Positions 27,807 through 35,862 of a stretch of 64,000 nucleotides of DNA are shown piece after piece (within the stretch, counting starts at the first letter, position 1; the number at the start of each line of letters is the position of its first letter). The DNA is from Azophilus sp965220425. Lineage in GTDB: Bacteria > Pseudomonadota > Gammaproteobacteria > Pseudomonadales > Azotimanducaceae. The stretch spans positions 1,302,001 to 1,366,000 of the forward strand of contig OZ244830.1 in assembly GCA_965220425.1 (NCBI GenBank). Reading direction: 5' to 3'. A model generated the notes under the pieces. The model was not told the DNA's origin, ran no database searches, and saw only the letters and a program-made list of their open reading frames with translations. Both the position numbers and the translations under genes were made by a program.

Positions 27807-28157
27807 TCAAAGAATCCGCAGAACGCTTTCCGGGGGCCTGCCGATGGCGGCCTTGCCGCCGGTCACCACGATCGGACGTTCGATCAGGATGGGGCGGTCG
27901 ACCATTGCCTGTATCAGATCGGTCCTCGCCATGCTCTCGTCGGCCAGCCCCAGCTCCGCATAGGGCGCCTCTTTCCTGCGCATCAGGCCCCTCGGTTCCA
28001 GCCCGAGCGTTTCCAGCAGCAGTCCGATCGTGGCCACGTCCGGCGGTGTGTCGAGGTAGTGGACGATGTTCGGCGAGATGCCCCGCTCGTTCAGCAGCGC
28101 CAGGGTCTGGCGTGACTTCGAGCAGCGGGGATTGTGGTAGATGGTGACGTCGCTCAT
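27807..28157 (-). CDS. ArsC-family arsenate reductase-like protein
   Basis: 116 residues, thioredoxin-fold ArsC/YfgD type. Catalytic cysteine in TIYHNPRCSKSRQTLALL (Cys at about residue 12), followed by a conserved RRKEAPYAELGL and DRPILIERPIVVTGGKAAIGRP. Glutaredoxin-linked reductase of arsenate or, in YfgD-type members, of unknown function. No arsenic operon is adjacent. Its start codon overlaps the start of the divergent TlpA-like gene. Confidence 0.88.
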   Translation of the reverse strand: MSDVTIYHNPRCSKSRQTLALLNERGISPNIVHYLDTPPDVATIGLLLETLGLEPRGLMRRKEAPYAELGLADESMARTDLIQAMVDRPILIERPIVVTGGKAAIGRPPESVLRIL

Positions 28158-28686
28158 GACTGCGTTTCCTCATCGGTTGTCTCGGGAGACCTTAGCGCAG
28201 ATTCGCCGGACTTGCGCGGCAGCGGGGGGGCGGCGATTGCTTCCAATGTTGCTGGTGTCGGCATGCCTTCATGCCTGCGGCGCGGAACCGCCCGCGGAGT
28301 TGGCCGGCGGCGGCCAGGTGCGCTTCTCCGAACTGACCGGTCGCTGGCTCGCGATCAACTACTGGGCCGAGTGGTGTGCGCCCTGCCGGGATGAAATTCC
28401 CGAGTTGAATGAATTGCATGACCGGCGGCACGAACACGGCCTGGAGGTACTCGGGGTCAACTACGACGAAGTCCAGGGCGAGAAACTGGTCGAGTTGATG
28501 AAGCGAATGGACATTCGCTTTCCGGTGCTCGCGGAAGACCCCCGTGCCCGCTGGGGCTACGAGCAACCGGACGTGCTGCCCGTCACGGTCGTCATCGGTC
28601 CGGATGGCCGGTTGCGGGCACAGATGAAAGGCCCGCAGACCCTCGAAACGTTGTTGGCTGCGGTCGGCAAGCGCGGGTTGCACTGA
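28156..28686 (+). CDS. TlpA/ResA-like thioredoxin-fold protein, probably envelope-anchored
   Basis: About 176 residues from ATG 28156 (a second candidate ATG at 28246). Signal region RRLLPMLLVSACLHACG suggests a lipoprotein or membrane-anchored secretion signal, with a weak lipobox (LHAC). The redox site is WAEWCAPCRDEIPEL, followed by NYDEVQGEKL and the cis-Pro loop LPVTVVIGPDG. It probably reduces or shuttles disulfides in the periplasm, for example in cytochrome c maturation; the partner is unknown. ATG at 28156 and the arsC start codon (28155-28157, minus) overlap head to head. Confidence 0.8.
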   Translation: MTAFPHRLSRETLAQIRRTCAAAGGRRLLPMLLVSACLHACGAEPPAELAGGGQVRFSELTGRWLAINYWAEWCAPCRDEIPELNELHDRRHEHGLEVLGVNYDEVQGEKLVELMKRMDIRFPVLAEDPRARWGYEQPDVLPVTVVIGPDGRLRAQMKGPQTLETLLAAVGKRGLH

Positions 28687-28750
28687 GGCAAATGCCCGCC
28701 GGCACGAACTCTGAAGGCGCCGGACGACCGCATCGCACGCGCACGCTCTC

Positions 28751-29186
28751 CCATGCAATAAATTTTGCTATCAGGCAGTCGGTGAGCCGGCTCCGAGCGG
28801 GCTTACGGCGCTCTCCTGCCGGCGCGCCAGGCGGACTTGCCTTCCTTGTGCGGTGGTTGCAAGCACGAGCCTTAACCCGCATATCTCACCAAGCCGCTTG
28901 TTGAGTCACTGAATGTCATTACGTTTCAATCAGGTACCTTCGCTTTTTGGAGGTTCTGCCCGGCACAGACTGCGCTGGCCGCGCCCTCGCTGGTCTTTTG
29001 CCCGCGTGCGCGCACGTGCTCGCTCCACCATAGGCGGGGCTATGCTTTAAGCTCGCGAGCACGCGCACGCGGGCAAAATCCTGCGCGATCATCGCGGCCC
29101 TTGGTGAGATATGCGGGTTAATGGCGCCGGCAGGAGAGCCCCGCAAGCCCGCTCTAATCCCTGGAACGGTATTGGTTCATTCGGCG
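28751..29186. repeat. Large imperfect inverted repeat, copy 2, split by element C
   Basis: Left part 28751-28871 with arm 28799-28825; right part 29122-29186 with arm 29124-29150. The arms pair over 27 positions with three mismatches. Compared with copy 1 the arms changed from TCTCTTGCC to TCTCCTGCC on one side and from GGCAAGAGA to GGCAGGAGA on the other, a compensatory pair. Element C was inserted between the arms. Confidence 0.82.
28872..29121 (-). mobile_element. Copy C of the 242-bp TIR element, nested, perfect TTAA duplication
   Basis: Core 28876-29117, 242 bp, inverted relative to copies A and B. Termini CCCGCATATCTCACCAAG and CTTGGTGAGATATGCGGG. Flanked by TTAA on each side. Compared with copy 1 of the large inverted repeat (CCTTGAAGG) the filled site is CCTTAA-element-TTAATGG, so insertion duplicated four bases. 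Hairpin arms at 28996-29012 and 29062-29078 pair perfectly over 17 bp. Confidence 0.92.
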
Positions 29187-30902
29187 TCAGCGCTTCAGTT
29201 CCTCAACCAGCCAAGGCATATGGGGAAAATCACTCGGCGCAATCAGAATGGAATCGCCCCCCCGGCGATGCCGGTATTCCACCTTCCCGTTTTTCAAATT
29301 CCGCTCACCGACGGTGATCCGGTGGGGGATTCCCAACAGGTCCGCGTCGGCAAACTTCACGCCGGGCCGCTCGTCCCGGTCATCGAGTAGCGTGTCCTTT
29401 CCGGCCCGGGTGCAAAGCGCCGTCAGTTCGTCCGCGGCCCGGCGCACGGTTTCGGACTTGCCGTAGTTGAGCGCGACGATATGCACGTCGAACGGCGCCG
29501 TCGGCTCCGGCCAGCAGATGCCGCGCTCGTCGTGATTCTGCTCGATAACGGCGGCGACCAGGCGGGTGATGCCCATGCCGTAGCAACCCATGATGGGCGC
29601 GCTGCCCTGTCCCTTGCGGTCGAGGAAGGTCGCGTCCATGGGTTCGCTGTAAATCGTGCCGAGCTGAAAGATGTGGCCGACTTCGATGCCGCGCTGGAAA
29701 CGCAGCTCGCCCTGTGCGTCGGGCGCCTTGTCGCCCGGCAGGACGTTGCGTATGTCCCGAACGCGTAATTCGTCGACGGGTACATCCCGATTCCAGTTGA
29801 CGCCCCGGTAGTGAAAGCCGTCCCGGTTGGTCCCGCAGACGAAATCGGCAACCGCCCGGGCCTCGGGATCGATGTAAGTCGGCAACTCCAGACCGACCGG
29901 GCCGACGGAACCGGGATTGGCTCCGGTGGCCGCGAAAATCTCCGCGTCCGCGGCGAATTCGAATGGGCTGCCGATTCCCGGCAGCTTCGCCGCCTTGATT
30001 GCGTTCAATTCGTGGTCGCCGCGCAGCAACAGCGCAACGGGCCCGGTAGCGCCGCGCACGATGAGTGTCTTCAGACAGCGGGCAGCCGGCAGGCCAAGTT
30101 GTTCGGCGACAGCCGCGATAGTGGTCCGCCCGGGTGTCGCCACTTCCGTCATGGGCTCCGCGGGCGGCGGCGGCTTGTCAGGCGGCGCGGCCCTGGCTCT
30201 TTCCAGGTTGGCCGCGTAATCGCCATCCGCAGCATACACGATGACGTCTTCGCCGGACTGCGCCAGCACGTGAAATTCGTGGGAATTGGATCCACCGATA
30301 CTGCCGGTATCGGCTTCCACAGCCCGGAAGTCCAGGTGCATGCGCTCGAGTATGCGGGTATAGCAGGCATGCATTTCCCGATAGGTTTCGTCGAACGATT
30401 CCTGACTTTCGTGAAACGAGTATCCGTCCTTCATGGTGAACTCTCTCGCGCGCATCACGCCGAACCGGGGACGCACCTCGTCACGGAATTTCGTTTGAAT
30501 CTGGTAGAAGTTACAGGGCAGTTGCCTGTAACTGTGTATTTCCCTGCGAAAGATATCGGTAATTATTTCCTCGTGCGTTGGCCCGAGACAGAAATCGCGT
30601 TCATGCCGGTCCTTGATGCGCAGCAATTCCGGGCCCATCTTTTCCCAGCGTTTGCTTTCCTGCCACAACTCGGCGGGTTGCACGACTGGCATCGATACTT
30701 CCTGAGCGCCACTCGCGTTCAGTTCTTCCCTTGCGATCGCCTCGATTTTGCGAACAACCCGCAGCCCCAACGGCAACCAGGTATAGAGCCCGGCGGCGAC
30801 CGGGCGCACCATGCCGGCGCGCAGCATCAACCGGTGGCTCGCAACTTCAGCCTGAGCCGGGTCTTCCTTGAGCGTGGGTACGAACAGCCGACTTTGCCGC
30901 AT
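29187..30902 (-). CDS. proS: Prolyl-tRNA synthetase (bacterial type)
   Basis: 571 residues. Class II synthetase that charges tRNA-Pro. Motif 1 and 2 regions: MLRAGMVRPVAAGLYTWLPL, QIQTKFRDEVRPRFGVMRAR and EFTMKDGYSFH; motif 3 GCYGMGITRLVAAVIEQN. An editing (YbaK-like INS) domain lies between about residues 230 and 380, with LPAARCLKTLIV and LLLRGDHELN, so Ala-tRNA-Pro editing is expected. The C-terminal anticodon domain ends in SILIAPSDF. Standard bacterial length. Confidence 0.96.
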   Translation of the reverse strand: MRQSRLFVPTLKEDPAQAEVASHRLMLRAGMVRPVAAGLYTWLPLGLRVVRKIEAIAREELNASGAQEVSMPVVQPAELWQESKRWEKMGPELLRIKDRHERDFCLGPTHEEIITDIFRREIHSYRQLPCNFYQIQTKFRDEVRPRFGVMRAREFTMKDGYSFHESQESFDETYREMHACYTRILERMHLDFRAVEADTGSIGGSNSHEFHVLAQSGEDVIVYAADGDYAANLERARAAPPDKPPPPAEPMTEVATPGRTTIAAVAEQLGLPAARCLKTLIVRGATGPVALLLRGDHELNAIKAAKLPGIGSPFEFAADAEIFAATGANPGSVGPVGLELPTYIDPEARAVADFVCGTNRDGFHYRGVNWNRDVPVDELRVRDIRNVLPGDKAPDAQGELRFQRGIEVGHIFQLGTIYSEPMDATFLDRKGQGSAPIMGCYGMGITRLVAAVIEQNHDERGICWPEPTAPFDVHIVALNYGKSETVRRAADELTALCTRAGKDTLLDDRDERPGVKFADADLLGIPHRITVGERNLKNGKVEYRHRRGGDSILIAPSDFPHMPWLVEELKR

Positions 30903-30969
30903 GGGTTTGTACGATCCTGATCGGGACTTCGGGAATTATGAACCAGCGTGCCGTGCCGGTTCCATGTTG

Positions 30970-31012
30970 CGAAAAAGAACGGCCCGCGCAGCAAATACCC
31001 GCGCGGGCCGAC
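30970..31012 (-). terminator. Rho-independent terminator of the histone-like HU gene
   Basis: On the minus strand after the stop at 31042, GGCCCGCGC and GCGCGGGCC form a 9-bp GC stem (30981-31009) with an 11-base loop, followed by GTTCTTTTT. It lies between the HU-like gene and proS and separates their transcripts. Confidence 0.85.
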
Positions 31013-31041
31013 GTTGTCGCTCGGCCGGCCAAGCAGCTCGG

Positions 31042-31977
31042 CTAGATCATCTTCTTCAGCTTGCCGAGCGCGGATACCCGTACGCGGTTATAGGCGGGTT
31101 TTGCGGGAATCTGGATCTGCTCGCCCGTCTTTGGATTGCGGCCCATGCGTTTCCTGGTCGCGCCCTTCCGGACCTTGCGAATCTTGATCAGACCGGGAAT
31201 GGTGAACTCGCCGGCGCCGCGTTTCTTGATGTGGCGCTGAATCAGGAGTTCCATTCCATCGAGTACCGCGCCGACCTGGGCGCGCGTCAGGCTGGTGGCC
31301 TGGGCGAGTTCCGTGAGTACGGCTGCCTTGGACATTTTCCGGGAAATCGCAGTCGCCTTCATGTCGAGCGCAGTTGCGGGTGCGGTTTCCGGCGCGCTGA
31401 CGCTACGCTTGCGTACCGGGACCTTTGCGCGTCGAACGGGGGCCGCCTTTCTCGTTGCCGCTGCTTTTCTGGCTGGGGCCGCCTTTCTTTTCGCTGTGGT
31501 TTTCCGGGGCGCCGCTGCTTTTTTCTTAGCTGCTGCTTTGCGGGCGGGCGCTGCTTTTCTCTTCGCTGCGGCCTTCCGGGCTGGCGCTGCCTTCCTCTTT
31601 GCCGCTGCTTTTCTGGCTGGCGCCGCCTTTCTTTTCGCTACGGTTTTCTTCGCGGCTGCCTTTCTTTTTGCCGCCGTTTTCTTAGCGGGCGCCTTTCTCG
31701 ATTTCGCGACGGCCTTTGCCTTGGCGACCGGAGCCTTCTTGCGTTTTGCCGCCGCCTTTTTGGCGGGCGCTTTCTTGCGTTTTGCCGCCGCCTTCACCGC
31801 TTTTGCCGGAGTTTTCGTCCTTGCCGCGGCAGCTTTCCCGGCGGGCGCTTTCCGCTTGGCTGCGCCTCTTGCAGCTTTAGCTGCGGCTTTCTTGCGAGCT
31901 GGAGCTTTCTTGCGCTTGGCAACGGCTTTCGCGGCTGAAGCGGTCTTGCGTTTGTCTGCGCCTTTCTTGGGGGGCAT
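31042..31977 (-). CDS. HU-family DNA-binding protein with long histone H1-like N-terminal tail
   Basis: 311 residues from ATG 31977 (MPPKKGADKRK). Residues about 1-215 are a Lys/Ala/Pro/Arg tail built of units such as AAKRKAAPARK, with almost no other residue types. The last ~95 residues are a HU/IHF domain: SKAAVLTELAQATSLTRAQV, FTIPGLIKIRKVRKGATRKR and MGRNPKTGEQIQIPAKPAYN. HU domains bend DNA non-specifically; the tail resembles histone H1 and AlgP and should bind DNA by charge. Most bacterial HU proteins are about 90 residues; HupB of mycobacteria has its tail at the C-terminus, so an N-terminal tail of this length is unusual. It has its own promoter-like sequence and terminator. Confidence 0.92.
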   Translation of the reverse strand: MPPKKGADKRKTASAAKAVAKRKKAPARKKAAAKAARGAAKRKAPAGKAAAARTKTPAKAVKAAAKRKKAPAKKAAAKRKKAPVAKAKAVAKSRKAPAKKTAAKRKAAAKKTVAKRKAAPARKAAAKRKAAPARKAAAKRKAAPARKAAAKKKAAAPRKTTAKRKAAPARKAAATRKAAPVRRAKVPVRKRSVSAPETAPATALDMKATAISRKMSKAAVLTELAQATSLTRAQVGAVLDGMELLIQRHIKKRGAGEFTIPGLIKIRKVRKGATRKRMGRNPKTGEQIQIPAKPAYNRVRVSALGKLKKMI

Positions 31978-32254
31978 GTGCGATCCTCGTGTTGCTGGCG
32001 ATGTCCGGCGAGCGGCTCGGGGGCAGGTTATGCGCTGAATGCGTGTTTCCATACGCAAATCACAAGCCGTGACCGCCGTATGGACCGCCTTTATAAACAA
32101 ACCGCGACAGCGCCGCAAGCGATTTCACACGCGGATCAAAGCTAAAGCGCTGTATTTTTGAGTTCTTTTTGTAGATCATGCGCGGCTTTGCAGACCGATT
32201 GCGGCGCGCGAGCGGTCAGGCTCGCCCAACCAACGATATCGAGAGGAACCTTCC
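31978..32254. other. 277-bp divergent intergenic region
   Basis: Between the divergent HU-like and fmdB genes. AT-richer than the surroundings (TTTTTGAGTTCTTTTTGTAG near 32155) and holding the HU promoter above. The fmdB gene has GAGAGGAACC just before its ATG. No clear plus-strand promoter pair was identified. Confidence 0.5.
32083..32118 (-). promoter_or_regulatory. Sigma-70-type promoter for the histone-like HU gene
   Basis: Minus strand: TTGCGG (32113-32118) then 17 bases then TATAAA (32090-32095), followed by a purine about 7 bases on. The predicted leader before ATG 31977 is about 105 nt. Four of six bases match the -35 consensus and five of six the -10. Confidence 0.6.
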
Positions 32255-32635
32255 ATGCCGATCTATGAGTATCGATGCAATCATTGCGGCAATGAACTCG
32301 AGGCGATTCAGAAGCTCAGCGAATCGCCGCTGACCTTCTGCCCGGCCTGCGAAACCGACGGTTTGAAAAAGAGGATTTCCGCAGCCGTGTTTCGCCTGAG
32401 AGGCGGCGGCTGGTACGAAACCGATTTCAAGTCCGACAAGAAGAAAAACGTGGCGGGCGACGACGACGGCGCCTCCAAAGAAACGGACAACGGCAAGGAC
32501 AAGGCCCAACAGCAAGCCAAGCCGGATTCCGGTTCGGAAAAGTTCGCAAAAGACGGGAAGTCGGAAAACAAGGCCAAGGACAAGTCCAACAGCGATTCGA
32601 AGCCGGGCGCCTCCGGGGCGTCGTCGTCGGAGTAG
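32255..32635 (+). CDS. FmdB-family zinc-ribbon protein
   Basis: 126 residues. The N-terminus MPIYEYRCNHCGNELEAIQK plus FCPACETDG gives the CxxC...CxxC zinc ribbon of the FmdB family, often located beside aspS as here. After residue 60 comes a low-complexity Lys/Asp/Ser/Glu-rich tail (KDKAQQQAKPDSGSEKF and similar), longer than in most members. Regulatory role is suspected for the family but the molecular function is unclear. Confidence 0.85.
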   Translation: MPIYEYRCNHCGNELEAIQKLSESPLTFCPACETDGLKKRISAAVFRLRGGGWYETDFKSDKKKNVAGDDDGASKETDNGKDKAQQQAKPDSGSEKFAKDGKSENKAKDKSNSDSKPGASGASSSE

Positions 32636-32677
32636 CTGGAATGCCGGGCGCCGCACAACGGTCGAGGCAGTACTGCC

Positions 32678-34453
32678 GTGCGTAGTCATTACTGTGGAGA
32701 ATTGAACGCATCGCATACCGGCGAGCCGGTCGAGTTGTGCGGCTGGGTGCACCGGCGGCGCGACCACGGTGGTGTGATCTTTCTCGATGTCCGCGACCGC
32801 ACCGGCATCGTGCAGGTGGTCTACGACCCGGATACCGTGGAGAGCTTTGCGATCGCGGAACGCGTGCGCAACGAGTACGTGCTGCGCATGACCGGCAAGA
32901 TCCGGCGCCGCCAGGAAGGGGCCGAGAACCCCAACATGGCCACCGGCGAGATCGAAGTGCTGGGCAATGAACTGGAGATCCTGAACGCCGCCGCCACCCC
33001 GCCGTTCCAGCTTGACGAATACTCCGACGCCGGCGAAGACGTGCGGCTTCGCTACCGCTACCTCGACCTGCGCCGCCCGGAGATGCAGGAGCGCCTGCAC
33101 ATGCGGGCGCGTGCGGCGGCTGTGGTGCGGGCACATCTCGAGGAGAACGGCTACTGGGAAATCGAAACGCCGACGTTGAGCCGTTCGACACCGGAAGGCG
33201 CGCGGGATTACCTGGTGCCGAGCCGTACCCATCCGGGCGCCTTTTTCGCACTGCCCCAGTCCCCGCAGATGTACAAGCAGTTGCTGATGATGTCCGGCGT
33301 CGACAAGTACTATCAGTTGGCGCGCTGTTATCGCGACGAGGACCTGCGCCACGACCGCCAGCCGGAGTTCACCCAGATCGATATCGAAGCCTCGTTCGTG
33401 CGCGAACAGGACATCATGCATCTCACCGAGACCCTGTTCCGGCGCCTGTTCAGGGAACTGAGAGACGCAGAGCTCGGCGACTTTCCGGTGCTGACCTGGG
33501 AGGAGGCGATGCGGGACTACGGCAGCGACCGGCCGGACCTGCGCAATCCGCTGCGCCTGACCGATATCGCCGACCTCATGGCAGCGGTGGAATTCAAGGT
33601 GTTCCGGGGTCCGGCCAACGATCCCGAAGGCCGGGTGGTCGCACTGCAAGCGCCGGGCGGCGGAAAGCTCAGCCGCAAGGCCATCGATGACTTCACCGAA
33701 TTTGTCGGACGGTACGGGGCGAAGGGCCTCGCCTACATCAAGGTGAACGATCTCGCTCGCGGCAACGAGGGCCTGCAGTCGCCCATTCTGAAGTTCCTGC
33801 CGGAACCTGTCGTCGCCCGGGTACTGCAACGGGTCGGTGCGCAAGACGGCGACCTGGTCTTTTTCGGCGCCGGCAAGGCGGGAATGGTCAACGATTCCAT
33901 GGGCGCGCTGCGCAACGAACTGGGCCGGGCTCTCGGGGTCATCGAAGCGGGACACGCTCCGCTCTGGGTCGTCGATTGGCCCATGTTCGAACAAGACAGT
34001 GACGGCGGCCTGACGCCGGCCCATCATCAGTTCACCAGGCCCACCTGCAGCCCCGAGCAGTTGCTCGCGGCCCCCGCCGAAGCCAGGGCGGCAGCCTACG
34101 ATGTGGTGCTGAACGGCTACGAAATCGGCGGCGGGTCGCTTCGGATTCACTCCGAGACGATGCAGCGGGCAGTGCTGGAAGCCATTCAGGCCGGAGCGGA
34201 AGCCGACGAGAAGTTCGGTTTCCTGCTTACGGCGTTGCGGCACGGCTGCCCGCCGCACGGCGGCATTGCCATCGGCTTCGACCGCCTGGTGATGCTGCTC
34301 ACGGAAACCCGGGCGATCCGCGACGTGATCGCCTTCCCGAAGACCCAGTCGGCCGCCTGCCTGATGATGTCCGCGCCGAGTGCCGTGGACCAGGGCCAGT
34401 TGCGTGATCTGCACATCCGCACGCGCCCCGGTTCGTCCGGCGGCAATGCCTGA
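32678..34453 (+). CDS. aspS: Aspartyl-tRNA synthetase
   Basis: 591 residues from a GTG start. N-terminal OB-fold anticodon domain (ELCGWVHRRRDHGGVIFLDV), catalytic class II domain with SPQMYKQLLMMSGVDKYYQL, RDEDLRHDRQPEFTQID (motif 2), the bacterial GAD insertion around residues 290-430, and motif 3 GIAIGFDRLVMLL. It attaches aspartate to tRNA-Asp. Typical bacterial length. It lies between fmdB and yebC in the same direction, as in many gammaproteobacteria. Confidence 0.97.
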   Translation: MRSHYCGELNASHTGEPVELCGWVHRRRDHGGVIFLDVRDRTGIVQVVYDPDTVESFAIAERVRNEYVLRMTGKIRRRQEGAENPNMATGEIEVLGNELEILNAAATPPFQLDEYSDAGEDVRLRYRYLDLRRPEMQERLHMRARAAAVVRAHLEENGYWEIETPTLSRSTPEGARDYLVPSRTHPGAFFALPQSPQMYKQLLMMSGVDKYYQLARCYRDEDLRHDRQPEFTQIDIEASFVREQDIMHLTETLFRRLFRELRDAELGDFPVLTWEEAMRDYGSDRPDLRNPLRLTDIADLMAAVEFKVFRGPANDPEGRVVALQAPGGGKLSRKAIDDFTEFVGRYGAKGLAYIKVNDLARGNEGLQSPILKFLPEPVVARVLQRVGAQDGDLVFFGAGKAGMVNDSMGALRNELGRALGVIEAGHAPLWVVDWPMFEQDSDGGLTPAHHQFTRPTCSPEQLLAAPAEARAAAYDVVLNGYEIGGGSLRIHSETMQRAVLEAIQAGAEADEKFGFLLTALRHGCPPHGGIAIGFDRLVMLLTETRAIRDVIAFPKTQSAACLMMSAPSAVDQGQLRDLHIRTRPGSSGGNA

Positions 34454-34481
34454 GCGAACGGCGCCGGTCGGCGGACAAGCC

Positions 34482-35213
34482 ATGGCGGGACACAGCAAAT
34501 GGGCCAACATCAAGCACCGCAAGGCGGCCCAGGATACGAAACGCGGCAAGCTGTGGACCAAGGTGCTGCGCGAGGTCACGGTCGCCGCCCGCCAGGGAGG
34601 CGACCCCGCCGACAATCCGCGCCTCAGGACAGCCGTCGACAAGGCGCTGGCGGGTAACGTACCGAAGGACACCATCGAGCGGGCCGTGGCGCGCGGCGCC
34701 GGCGGCGGCGAAGGCGCCAATCTCGAGGAACTGGTCTATGGAGGCTACGCGCCGGGCGGGGTGGCGGTGCTGGTGGAAGCCATGACCGACAACAGGAACC
34801 GCACGGTGGCGGAGGTACGCCATGCCTTCGGCAAGCACGGTGGCAATCTCGGCGCCGACGGTTCCGTGGCCTACCTGTTCGACAAGCGCGGCGTCATCGC
34901 CTTCGCGCCGGGCGCGGATGAAGCCGACGTGCTCGACGCCGCGCTGGAGGCGGGCGCGGAGGACCTCGAGACCGATGACGACGGCGCCATTGCGGTCTTC
35001 ACCGCCTGGGAGGACCTGGGCGGGGTCGCCGATGCGCTGCAGGCCGCGTCCCTTGAACCCGATCACGCCGAGGTGACGATGGTGCCCTCGTCGACCTGTG
35101 CCTGCGACGAGACGCAGGCGGAGACGGTACTGCGCCTGATCGATGCGCTGGAGGACCTCGACGACGTGCAGAGCGTCCACACCAATGGAGAATTTCCCGA
35201 TACCGTCTTCTAA
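34482..35213 (+). CDS. yebC: YebC/PmpR family DNA-binding regulator or ribosome-associated factor
   Basis: 243 residues from ATG 34482 (MAGHSKWANIKHRKAAQDT). Three-domain fold; conserved RLRTAVDKALAGNVPKDTIE and YGGYAPGGVAVLVEAMTDNR. Family members act as transcription regulators (PmpR) or help translate proline-rich stretches; the second role would suit the poly-proline Pal protein nearby (inference). Located upstream of ruvC as in E. coli. Confidence 0.95.
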   Translation: MAGHSKWANIKHRKAAQDTKRGKLWTKVLREVTVAARQGGDPADNPRLRTAVDKALAGNVPKDTIERAVARGAGGGEGANLEELVYGGYAPGGVAVLVEAMTDNRNRTVAEVRHAFGKHGGNLGADGSVAYLFDKRGVIAFAPGADEADVLDAALEAGAEDLETDDDGAIAVFTAWEDLGGVADALQAASLEPDHAEVTMVPSSTCACDETQAETVLRLIDALEDLDDVQSVHTNGEFPDTVF

Positions 35214-35382
35214 CGCACGTCTCCGATGGAACAAATTCGTACCCGCTCGGAACCCGAGCGATCGTTCCGTTTTCGTGCCTCCACTTCCCTGACCGATAAA
35301 TCGTATAGATTCGATGGGTTCAACAAAGCGTTCCATGAAGGTCACGGCGGATAGCGCGGAGTCTCCGCGGCGCGAGGGGCCG
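35214..35382. other. Gap between yebC and ruvC
   Basis: About 100-170 bp depending on the ruvC start. GCCTCCACTTCCCTGACCGATAAAT near 35277 resembles GCCTCAACTTCCCCGGCCAATAAAT near 5615 (upstream of the crotonase), possibly a shared promoter or small repeat. Nothing else seen. Confidence 0.3.
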
Positions 35383-35862
35383 GTGCGGGTCCTCGGTATC
35401 GATCCCGGTTCGCGGATCACCGGCTACGGTCTCGTTACGGCCGAGGGGAGCCGGCTCTCTTTCGTGGCTGCCGGGCGCATACGCCCGCCGGCGGGCAGCA
35501 TGCCGGCACGCCTCGGGCGCATTTATCGGGATGTGGCGGAGTTGATAGGCACTTACGGAGCCGATGTTCTGGCCATCGAGGATGTGTTCCTGGCGCGCAA
35601 TCCACAGTCCGCTCTCAAGCTCGGCCAGGCACGGGGCGTCGCCATCGCCGCGGCGGTAGCCGCGAACGTCGACGTTTTCGAGTATCCGGCACGTACCGTC
35701 AAGAAGGCCGTGGTGGGTACCGGCCGGGCGACCAAGGCGCAGGTGCAGCACATGGTGCGCATTCTGTTGAACCTCAAGGGGCTGCCCGCGCCGGATGCGG
35801 CGGATGCCCTTGCGATTGCCATTTGTCACGTAAATACTGCCGCCCATGTTCAGCGCCGCTAG
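35383..35862 (+). CDS. ruvC: Holliday junction endonuclease RuvC
   Basis: 159 residues from GTG 35383, preceded by GAGGGGCCG; ATG starts at 35314 and 35335 would add 16-23 residues without family similarity. RNase H-fold resolvase that nicks Holliday junctions. Catalytic acidic residues appear in VLGIDPGSRITGYG, LAIEDVFLARNPQSALKLGQ and PDAADALAIAICH. The C-terminus is short compared with E. coli (173 aa): it ends CHVNTAAHVQRR with TAG at 35860, and this TAG is part of the target site of element D, so the last residues may have been replaced by insertion. Upstream of ruvA and ruvB. Confidence 0.93.
   Translation: MRVLGIDPGSRITGYGLVTAEGSRLSFVAAGRIRPPAGSMPARLGRIYRDVAELIGTYGADVLAIEDVFLARNPQSALKLGQARGVAIAAAVAANVDVFEYPARTVKKAVVGTGRATKAQVQHMVRILLNLKGLPAPDAADALAIAICHVNTAAHVQRR

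Noticed and set aside
32216..34720. 834-residue open frame on the minus strand opposite fmdB, aspS and yebC
   Set aside because: Antisense shadow of aspS; no family motif, biased composition.
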